64,000 nt of DNA, taken from positions 1-64,000 of the forward strand of contig PAPT01000005.1 in assembly GCA_002708995.1 (NCBI GenBank), written 5' to 3'. How positions within the stretch are numbered: the first letter of the stretch is position 1; the number at the start of each line of letters is the position of its first letter. This document shows positions 25,697 through 32,776 of this stretch, piece by piece. The position numbers and the translations under genes were made by a program. The notes beneath the pieces were generated by a model, which ran no database searches, was not told where the DNA came from, and worked only from the letters and a program-made list of their open reading frames with translations. This stretch comes from Geminicoccus sp. GTDB taxonomy: Bacteria > Pseudomonadota > Alphaproteobacteria > UBA7985.

Positions 25697-26878
25697 CTAG
25701 CGCGCCGCGACCAGCGAGCGGCGGATCACATCGGCAATCTCCGGCACACCGGCTTCGGCCGCATTGGTGCCCGTGGCCGCATCCCGCACCGCTTTGGCGG
25801 CAAGGCGCTGGATGCCAGCCTCGTCGGTCTCAACCCCGATGTCAGCCAGTGAACGCGGGATATCGCAGTCGTCAAGCAAGGCACAGACGGCCGCGTAAAA
25901 GCTATCAAAATCAGTGAGTTCCAGCCCCATGGCCTGGCTCATGGGCCGGACCTTTGCGGTGATTGCAGCCTCGTTATAGCGGAGCACAATCGGCAGCAGC
26001 ACCGCGTTGGTCAGGCCGTGGTGGGTGTCAAACTCTGCGCCGACCATATGGCTGATCGAGTGCACCAGACCCAGCCCCTTGAGGAAGGCGATCCCCGCCA
26101 GACAGGAGCCGACAATCATGGTCCCGCGCGCGGGGATCGACGCAGGGTCCTGCATCACCTGCGGCAGACCCGCGGAAACCAGCTCCAGCCCCTGCAGCGC
26201 CATGCCGTCACACAGTGGGTTGAAGTCTGGCACGCAATAGGCCTCGATCGCGTGCACCAGTGCGTCGATGCCGGTCCAGGCGGTCAGCTTAGGCGGCAGG
26301 CCCACGGTCACCACGGGGTCCAGAATAGCCGCGCGCGGATGGTGGGTCGGGTGCCAGATGCAGCGCTTGGTCAGCGCCTTGGTGTCGGTCACCATCGCCG
26401 TGCTCTCGCTCTCGGCCCCGGTGCCCGAGGTGGTCGGAATACAGAAGAGCGGTGGGAAATCACCCGCGCTCAGGCTGTCATCGACCTCCAGATCATAGTC
26501 AAAGCACCAGATGTCCCCGGCCTTGCCCGCCAGTAGGCTGATCGCCTTGCCCGCGTCCATGCCGCTGCCACCCCCGATCGCCACCACCCCGTCGTGACCA
26601 CCAGCCCGATAGGCAGCCAGTCCGTCTTCGGCGTTCTGATCGGTCGGGTTGGGGGCCACATCGCTGAACACAGCGCCCTCGAGACCCGCCGCTGCCAGCG
26701 CATCCAGCGCACCCTGCACAAAGGGGAGATCGCGGCTGGCGCGGTCGGTGACAATCAGAGCATTGGTCACCCCGTGGCAGTGGCACAGTGCCCCCAGCTC
26801 GGCCAGCCGGCCCGGCCCATAGAGCAGCGGGATCGGAAAGGACCAGTCGTAGGATTGGTTCAGGTCAGGCACGAACAT
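25697..26878 (-). CDS. Iron-containing alcohol dehydrogenase
   Basis: A 393-residue group III (iron-activated) alcohol dehydrogenase that interconverts alcohols and aldehydes with NAD(P). The nucleotide site reads VVAIGGGSGMDAGKAISLL, followed by the usual FCIPTTSGTGAESESTAMV. The metal-binding region is GLVHSISHMVGAEFDTHHGLTNAVLLP, including two of the conserved histidines. The ORF track starts at 27058, but that upstream extension consists of a degenerate 18-bp repeat. The ATG at 26878 follows GGGGGAG at 8 bases and begins at the family N-terminus (SFPIPLLYGPGRL). The amidase gene follows after about 100 bp. Confidence 0.88.
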   Translation of the reverse strand: MFVPDLNQSYDWSFPIPLLYGPGRLAELGALCHCHGVTNALIVTDRASRDLPFVQGALDALAAAGLEGAVFSDVAPNPTDQNAEDGLAAYRAGGHDGVVAIGGGSGMDAGKAISLLAGKAGDIWCFDYDLEVDDSLSAGDFPPLFCIPTTSGTGAESESTAMVTDTKALTKRCIWHPTHHPRAAILDPVVTVGLPPKLTAWTGIDALVHAIEAYCVPDFNPLCDGMALQGLELVSAGLPQVMQDPASIPARGTMIVGSCLAGIAFLKGLGLVHSISHMVGAEFDTHHGLTNAVLLPIVLRYNEAAITAKVRPMSQAMGLELTDFDSFYAAVCALLDDCDIPRSLADIGVETDEAGIQRLAAKAVRDAATGTNAAEAGVPEIADVIRRSLVAAR

Positions 26879-26950
26879 GGTAGGTCTCCCCCGGGGCTCA
26901 GGACATAGTGTTCTGCAAGTCTTTATGGGGCTGAGCCTATCGGCAATTCC

Positions 26951-27004
26951 GGCCCGGTCAACAACTCTGGCCCTGTCAGCAACCCGGGGCCAGTCAACAG
27001 GGCG
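26951..27004. repeat. Degenerate 18-bp tandem repeat upstream of the alcohol dehydrogenase
   Basis: Three imperfect units stand in tandem: GGCCCGGTCAACAACTCT, GGCCCTGTCAGCAACCCG and GGGCCAGTCAACAGGGCG. They occupy the promoter-side gap between the leftward dehydrogenase and the rightward MFS gene. In the minus-strand frame they read as six-residue repeats that the ORF caller appended to the dehydrogenase. They could be repeated operator sites; nothing proves this. Confidence 0.5.
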
Positions 27005-27180
27005 CAGGCACGGCGTCCAAAGCCTGAAACAGGGCATATCCGCCGCAGCTGGGGACAAGTCCGGCGAACACGGACAGATCAGCGGTCAATCCAGTGATTT
27101 ATGAAGCCCGCCTTTCCGTGTAGTGTGCCGCGAGTTCGTTATTTCCGCCCTCGGGCGGCAGCCTTGGGGAGGCCTGATCT

Positions 27181-28530
27181 ATGACCACGACGACCACCAA
27201 ACAAGCAGGACCGCGCGCGCTCTGGTCCTGGTCGCTCTATGACTTCGCCAATTCGGCCTTCACCACGATTGTCATCACCTTCATTTTCTCGATCTACTTC
27301 GCCGACGTGCTCGTCTGTACCGCGGAGTGGGCCGGGTGCCTGAGCGAGGAGCAGGAAGCCAATCTCACCCTTTCGGAGCGGCTCGGCGATACGCGGGGAC
27401 AGGCACTGTGGGGCTATTCCACCACCTTCATTGCCATTTCCATCGCCCTGCTGGCGCCAATATTCGGTGCTGTGGCCGACCTAGGCGGGCGCCGCAAGCC
27501 ATGGATCTTCACCTTCTCGATGATCTGTATCATCGCCACTGTCGCGCTGTTCTTCATGCGGCCCGAGCCGATCTTCATCATTCCGGCGGTGCTGCTGGTC
27601 GCGATCGCGAACTCAGGCTTTGAAATGGGCATCGTGTTCAACAACGCTATGCTGCCCGATCTCGTCAGCAAGGACAGGGTTGGTCGCTGGTCGGGCTGGG
27701 CCTGGGGGCTGGGCTACTTCGGCGGCCTGATCAGCCTTGTCCTGTGTCTGGTGCTCGTGCTCGGCTCGGAAGGTGAGGCGCAGCTCAACGCCACGCTGAT
27801 GACCAACCTGATCGTCGCTGGCTGGTTCTTCCTGTTCATGCTGCCGCTGTTCCTGTTCACGCCGGACCGGCCGGGCAAGGGTCTGCCGTTCGGGCAGGCC
27901 ATCCGCGAGGGTCTGAGCACAGTTCGCAAGACCGGCGGGACCATCCTGCGCCAGCCCAACATCCGCCGGTTCCTGATCGCGCGCATGGTCTTTACCGACG
28001 GTTCGGTCACCCTGTTCGCCATGGGGGCGACCTACGCTGCGATCCGCCACGGCATGGACCTGACCCAGATCATCATGTTCGGCATCCTGCTCAACGTGAC
28101 CGCCGGGATCGGCGCCTTTGCCTTCGGCTACCTCGATGACCGCTTTGGCGCGAAGCGCGTGATTGTCGCCTCGCTGATCGGCCTGCTGGTGCTCGGGGTC
28201 CCGGGTCTGACGGCCCCTTACTGGCTGCCCGATGCAGCCGCGACCACAGCCTTCATTGGCTTCGGCGCGGCGCTGGGGATCTTCGTCGGCCCGGTGCAGG
28301 CTGCCGGTCGCTCGTTCATGGCCCGGATCGCGCCGGCCAAGCAGCGCACCGAGTACTTCGGCTTTCTCGCGCTCAGCGGCAAGGCGACGACCTTCCTCGG
28401 TCCGTTTGCGGTCGCCACGGTTACCATCATGACCAACAACATGGATATCGGCATGATGCCGATTCTGGTATTCTGGCTGGTGGGTCTGCTGCTGATGTTC
28501 GGGGTGCGGGACGAAGTCGCCGAAGACTGA
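27181..28530 (+). CDS. MFS transporter, UMF1/Atg22-like family
   Basis: A 449-residue polytopic membrane protein. The start ALWSWSLYDFANSAFTTIVITFIFSIYFADVL is diagnostic of the UMF1 (vacuole effluxer Atg22-like) branch of the major facilitator superfamily. About twelve hydrophobic segments follow, including the inter-helix ADLGGRRKPWIFTFS. The C-terminal half has GYLDDRFGAKRVIVASLIG and the conserved GPVQAAGRSFMARIAPAKQRTEYFGF. Members are thought to export small metabolites such as amino acids; the substrate here is unknown. GGGGAGG stands 8 bases before the ATG. The gene is monocistronic. Confidence 0.88.
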   Translation: MTTTTTKQAGPRALWSWSLYDFANSAFTTIVITFIFSIYFADVLVCTAEWAGCLSEEQEANLTLSERLGDTRGQALWGYSTTFIAISIALLAPIFGAVADLGGRRKPWIFTFSMICIIATVALFFMRPEPIFIIPAVLLVAIANSGFEMGIVFNNAMLPDLVSKDRVGRWSGWAWGLGYFGGLISLVLCLVLVLGSEGEAQLNATLMTNLIVAGWFFLFMLPLFLFTPDRPGKGLPFGQAIREGLSTVRKTGGTILRQPNIRRFLIARMVFTDGSVTLFAMGATYAAIRHGMDLTQIIMFGILLNVTAGIGAFAFGYLDDRFGAKRVIVASLIGLLVLGVPGLTAPYWLPDAAATTAFIGFGAALGIFVGPVQAAGRSFMARIAPAKQRTEYFGFLALSGKATTFLGPFAVATVTIMTNNMDIGMMPILVFWLVGLLLMFGVRDEVAED

Positions 28531-28578
28531 TCCGTCTGGCGGGCCGGGCCTGCGGCAAGAAACCGGTGGCCGACGGCT

Positions 28579-29580
28579 TCAGCCGTTGGCCTCGCTCACC
28601 CCTTCGGTGCCGGGAGCATCTGTCTGTTCTGCTGGCGGTAATTCCTCAGCCGCCTGGTCGCCCGTATCGTCACCGTTATCGTCGACCGCGTCTTCTGGTG
28701 CATCTTCTGGCTGCGGCATCTCCCAGATTTTGGAGCGGCCAATCGCGACCAGCCGGGCGATTTCCAGCTCGATGGCGTGCGGGGCTTCCTTCTGGATGTT
28801 ATGTCCTGAATTCTCGACGATCAGGTGCCTGCCGTCATCGCTGTCTGCGGCCATCAGCGACTGCAGCGCCGTAACCTGCTCCTGCAACTCACTGTAGCCA
28901 CCCGTCATATTCCGCCCGGCGGAGAGCACCGTCACCGGGATCCCTGCGGGCAGTTTTGGGGCTGCATCACGGTCGGTGATAGCCATGCGACGGCCACGGA
29001 ATTCCGCCTTGGCCCCGGGGCTGAACACCAGCGTCATCGGCGGCATGGTGGTTTCTTCATCCTCCCCCATCATGAAGCGGTCGAGTTGCTCAACCGACGG
29101 GTCGACCAGCAGCAGGCCGGCAACCTGATCCGGATAGAGCCGGGCAAAGGTCTGGGCATAGACCGCCCCCAGCGAATGCCCGACCAGCACGTAAGGCCCA
29201 TCGATGCTGAGGTCGTCGAGCATTTCCAGCAACTCTTCAGCGATCACCCTCGAGCCGCGCGCGCTGGCGATGACCGGCGAACGATCGTTGCCGCGCCGTT
29301 CGTAAACAAAGACCCGGGTCTGCACCGATACCCGCCGCACCACGGGCATCCACTCGCCGATCGATGACGCCAGCCCGTTGAACACGATAACCGTCGGCTC
29401 ACCCCGCCCGAGCAGGGCAAAGCGCTGCCCGGTCTTGGGGTAAATCACCATCTCCGCGGACGCCGGCACCGCCAGAACCAACCACACAAGCGGCGCAAGC
29501 CCGAACCACAGCGCCCGGAAACGCAGCGGCGGCGGCATGAAGCCTGAAACGGCCGTAGAAGAGAGCACCGGACCTGTCAT
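28579..29580 (-). CDS. Alpha/beta hydrolase, membrane-anchored or exported
   Basis: A 333-residue alpha/beta-hydrolase-fold protein. An N-terminal hydrophobic segment (FRALWFGLAPLVWLVLAVPASAEM) looks like a signal peptide or anchor. The oxyanion region TVIVFNGLASSIGEW precedes the nucleophile elbow YVLVGHSLGAVYAQ (Ser in GHSLG). LLLVDPSVEQLDRF probably gives the acidic residue, and LIVENSGHNIQKEAP the catalytic histidine. An acidic tail (PEDAPEDAVDDNGDDTGD) follows. Its ATG overlaps the metalloprotease stop codon in TGATG, so translation of the two is coupled. Esterase or lipase activity outside the cytoplasm is likely; the substrate is unknown. Confidence 0.82.
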   Translation of the reverse strand: MTGPVLSSTAVSGFMPPPLRFRALWFGLAPLVWLVLAVPASAEMVIYPKTGQRFALLGRGEPTVIVFNGLASSIGEWMPVVRRVSVQTRVFVYERRGNDRSPVIASARGSRVIAEELLEMLDDLSIDGPYVLVGHSLGAVYAQTFARLYPDQVAGLLLVDPSVEQLDRFMMGEDEETTMPPMTLVFSPGAKAEFRGRRMAITDRDAAPKLPAGIPVTVLSAGRNMTGGYSELQEQVTALQSLMAADSDDGRHLIVENSGHNIQKEAPHAIELEIARLVAIGRSKIWEMPQPEDAPEDAVDDNGDDTGDQAAEELPPAEQTDAPGTEGVSEANG

Positions 29581-31790
29581 CAAACCAGCAGGCTGTCCGT
29601 GCCCATGATGTCGGTAACGTCTGCGTCTTCGAGGGTGATGGTCCCCTCGCCTGCCACCGTGATAATGGTGTCTCCGGCGACCAGTTCAGCCGTGCCGCTG
29701 TCGATGCCGTAGAACTCGAGCCGGTCCTCACCGATCCGGAAATCCTGGATCACGTCGGTGCCAAAGCCGGCCTCGAAGCGGAAAATATCCGCCCCGCCTC
29801 CGCCGGTAAGGTGGTCATCGCCGCGACCGCCGTTGAGGACGTTGGCAAAGCCGTTCCCGATCAGCTGGTCATCGCCGCTGCCGCCCTCGGCGTTCTCGAT
29901 CACCACCCCTTGTGCAATGTGCAGGTTATCGCGCAGGCCGACGTCGATGCTGTTGTTATTGATGACGTAAGAATCGCTGCTGCCGTCGTCGAAGTAGACG
30001 GAAAAGCCCATCAGACCGTCGCCATCGGCATTCGACGTGTCCGGGTCGAACACCAGCCGGAACGACTTGCCGTCTTCGGTGATCTGCGCCCAGCCATCGC
30101 TGTCGTTCTCGATAAAGATCGAGGCGATGGTATCGCTGGCGTCGTGGCCGATGCTCTCCACGGAGAACGAGCTGGACTCCGACGGTGGCGAGCCGACCTG
30201 GCTGGCCTGCCCGGGGAAGAGGTTGATGATGGCGTCGCGCGACCCGTCGTGCACGATTGTGTCGACCCCGCCCGCGTCCCAGATGGTGCCGACGAAGATC
30301 TCTCGGCTGTCGAAGGTGTAGACATCATCGGCAGTCGCCGTGGCCGTGTTGGCGCCGTACAGGTGCTGAAGCGCGGCGATATCGGCGATCATCGCGGCCG
30401 CCGGGAAGACGGTATCGCCGTAGACTTCGGTGTAACTCAGCGCCGTGAAATACTGATTGTCGATGTAGGCGGGGGCGTCCATGTGGCCCTCAAACGGGTG
30501 TTCGAGCCCGAGCGCGTGCAGGATTTCGTGGGTCAGGATCATCTCGCCACCGCGATAGGCATCGACCCAGTAACCGTCGAGCAGCAAGTCGGCATCGAAA
30601 ACAATGTCGCCCAGATCGTCGACCAGCCACGGCTCTGCGCCAGCCGGAAGCACGGCGTAGGAATTGCCGATCGCATCATCGGTCACGGTAATGTTGATAT
30701 GGCCCCGTCCCTCACCCGTAGCAGCGTTGAAGCTGCCGGTATCGGGAACTTCGACGAAGGTCAGGTTGGCCAGCGCTTCGAGCTCGTCGAGCTGTTCCCA
30801 GACTTTGGTTTTGAAGAAGGCCGGGACCGGTTGCACTGTCTCGCCTTCGCGCATCGACAGCGCCGAGCCGGTGTCTGAAAAGCTGTACGTGATGGTCGCC
30901 GGGGTGTCGTAGAGCCCGGCACCGCCCCAGTGGCTTTCCTCCTCGCTCAGCAACGAGTCAACCAGCAGATCACCGGTGAAATAGGACGAATGACCGGGCA
31001 GGTTCAGCTGCTGCTCCGGCTCGCTGGCGCCTGTAGCACTGCTGCTCCCCGCCTCTTCAGACGTTGGGCTGCCGGCGCCGCTGCCGCTGGCCGAGGTTGC
31101 CCCACTGCCGGAAGCTTCATCGCGGCGGAGCAAGCGGAACCCGGCGTAAACCGAAGCGCTGGCGACCGTGGCACCGCCAGCGACAACGCCAACTTGTGTC
31201 AGGCTCGGGGCGGCGGCTGACGCAATCACGGGCGCTGCCGGGACGAGGCTCGCAGCGCTGGCGATACTGGCAGCGGCAGCAGGAGCCGTCGGAAGCTGCA
31301 CCAGCACGGGCGCGGTGGTTGCCGCAAGCGCTGGTGCCTGCACGGCCCATGCCTCGGTCACGCCCGCGTTCTGGGCGGCGGTCTGGAGCAAGACGGGCTG
31401 CAGCACCATGACCTGCCCGTTGGCGAAGAGCCACTGACCAGCCTCCAGCACTTGAATGCCGGCTGGGGTATTGACACGGATCGCACCAATGCCGAGTTGT
31501 TCCACGGCCAAAGTCTCGATCGGAACAAACTGAAAGCCGTTCTGACCGGCACCCTGCACACGCACCTGAGCCTGCGCTTCTGCGGTTTCATCGGCACCCA
31601 GTCCGAAACCAAGCCCCATGCCAAGGGTGAGCGCGCTCCCAAGCCCGCCCAGACCACTTCGACCGGGGCGCTTCAAGGGAAGAACGGCGCGACCCGCGCG
31701 GCCCAACCCCGGGTCAGCCTCAGGCAGTGGCAGACGGGATGATCCATCCTCAGGGTCAATCTTGGTTCCGGTCGGAAATTTGTGGTTCAA
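29580..31790 (-). CDS. Secreted RTX M10-type metalloprotease (serralysin-like)
   Basis: A 736-residue protein. An unusual Ala/Gly/Pro-rich N-terminal half of about 270 residues precedes the protease domain. Its zinc site near residue 420 is EMILTHEILHALGLEHP, a full HExxHxxGxxH. DIAALQHLYGANTATATADDVYTF is the usual link to the RTX part. Near residues 640-700 are nonapeptide repeats GGSGDDQLIGNGFANVLNGGRGDDHLTGGGGADIF, which bind calcium and serve type I secretion. The Met-turn expected after the zinc site reads YFTALSYTE and lacks the methionine. The start is a TTG with weak support. No type I secretion genes are in the window. Confidence 0.85.
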   Translation of the reverse strand: MNHKFPTGTKIDPEDGSSRLPLPEADPGLGRAGRAVLPLKRPGRSGLGGLGSALTLGMGLGFGLGADETAEAQAQVRVQGAGQNGFQFVPIETLAVEQLGIGAIRVNTPAGIQVLEAGQWLFANGQVMVLQPVLLQTAAQNAGVTEAWAVQAPALAATTAPVLVQLPTAPAAAASIASAASLVPAAPVIASAAAPSLTQVGVVAGGATVASASVYAGFRLLRRDEASGSGATSASGSGAGSPTSEEAGSSSATGASEPEQQLNLPGHSSYFTGDLLVDSLLSEEESHWGGAGLYDTPATITYSFSDTGSALSMREGETVQPVPAFFKTKVWEQLDELEALANLTFVEVPDTGSFNAATGEGRGHINITVTDDAIGNSYAVLPAGAEPWLVDDLGDIVFDADLLLDGYWVDAYRGGEMILTHEILHALGLEHPFEGHMDAPAYIDNQYFTALSYTEVYGDTVFPAAAMIADIAALQHLYGANTATATADDVYTFDSREIFVGTIWDAGGVDTIVHDGSRDAIINLFPGQASQVGSPPSESSSFSVESIGHDASDTIASIFIENDSDGWAQITEDGKSFRLVFDPDTSNADGDGLMGFSVYFDDGSSDSYVINNNSIDVGLRDNLHIAQGVVIENAEGGSGDDQLIGNGFANVLNGGRGDDHLTGGGGADIFRFEAGFGTDVIQDFRIGEDRLEFYGIDSGTAELVAGDTIITVAGEGTITLEDADVTDIMGTDSLLV

Positions 31791-31891
31791 GAGGTGCTCT
31801 TTCGTCTGAAAACTGAATGCGCGGAACAGACAGTTTTCCGGCGGCGGAAATCCGGATTAAAGCAAGGCCATGTGTAGCATTATAGGGCAAA

Positions 31892-32494
31892 TCAGAGCGT
31901 GGGGTGCTTTTCTTGCGTCGGGAAAAAGACCGCAACATGGTCGCCCAGACGGACCCGGCCTTCGCGCTCGACAAAGGCGGTGAAACCCCGCTTGCCCTTG
32001 GCTGCTGTCGGGTAGGACAGGCCCTTACCCGGATGGTGACCCTCGATGATCTCCGCGGGAAATTTGCAGGGCGCGTTTTCCAGATCGACGACGATGGTGC
32101 CCCCGTCCGGGAACTGCAGCCGCGAACCGGGCGGCAGCAGGGACAGGCTCGGCACCCCCGAGAGCAACAGATTGGCGCCGACCCATTCGGGCTGAATGCC
32201 GGTGTCGATGCCCATGGTGGCTGCGGTCTCTGCCATTTCCTCGATGCTGAGCACGGTCAGCTGACGCTGGTTCTTGAGCGGCGTCCCCTTGGGGTGAACG
32301 TTTCTGAGCCGGGAACAGGCTGAACGGGTCAGCCCGCCGTGGTCTTCGCCTTCGAAACCGGCAAAGGTCATCTGCACCTCCGACAGCGCGGCGGAGACCA
32401 GATCCTGATCCAGCGAGCTGTTGACACCGAGGAAGGTAACTGTGCCTTCGAATGTTTTCTTGAGTCCGGCCAAAGCCCGTCTCCATTGTTTCAT
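31892..32494 (-). CDS. MOSC-domain protein
   Basis: A 200-residue protein with the MOSC (molybdenum cofactor sulfurase C-terminal) fold. FAGFEGEDHGGLTRSACSRLRNVHPKGTPLKNQRQLTVLSIEEMAETAATMGID and PEWVGANLLLSGVPSLSLLPPGSRLQFPDGGTIVVDLENAPCKFPAEII match YiiM/MOSC-type proteins, including the cysteine in ENAPC. Members bind molybdenum cofactor or transfer sulfur or reducible N-hydroxylated substrates; the exact role here is unclear. The track start at 32566 adds an atypical leader. The ATG at 32494 (MKQWRRALAGLKKTFEG) fits the family better. A MoaD-like carrier lies 14 kb away, but the two are not linked. Confidence 0.8.
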   Translation of the reverse strand: MKQWRRALAGLKKTFEGTVTFLGVNSSLDQDLVSAALSEVQMTFAGFEGEDHGGLTRSACSRLRNVHPKGTPLKNQRQLTVLSIEEMAETAATMGIDTGIQPEWVGANLLLSGVPSLSLLPPGSRLQFPDGGTIVVDLENAPCKFPAEIIEGHHPGKGLSYPTAAKGKRGFTAFVEREGRVRLGDHVAVFFPTQEKHPTL

Positions 32495-32776
32495 CTGACG
32501 CCATGCAGCCCGCGTAAAGGCTGGCCACCACACTGCCGCGCCGGTACGGCCCTCAACTTGACACACTTTGAAACATTTAGCCCTAAAATGTCACGGTCTC
32601 GACGAACGCGTGAAAATCACACGCCTTATCCCTGAGTGCCACAACGCGAGCTCAGGCAGGTTGATCCGACCAGAAAACCCTACCCCAGTGCCTCGTTGGT
32701 CGAATTTATCTTGCCCCATGCACGCATGACGTGCATATCTGGAGCGGGGCTAACGTATGATGAGGAGATCTATACC

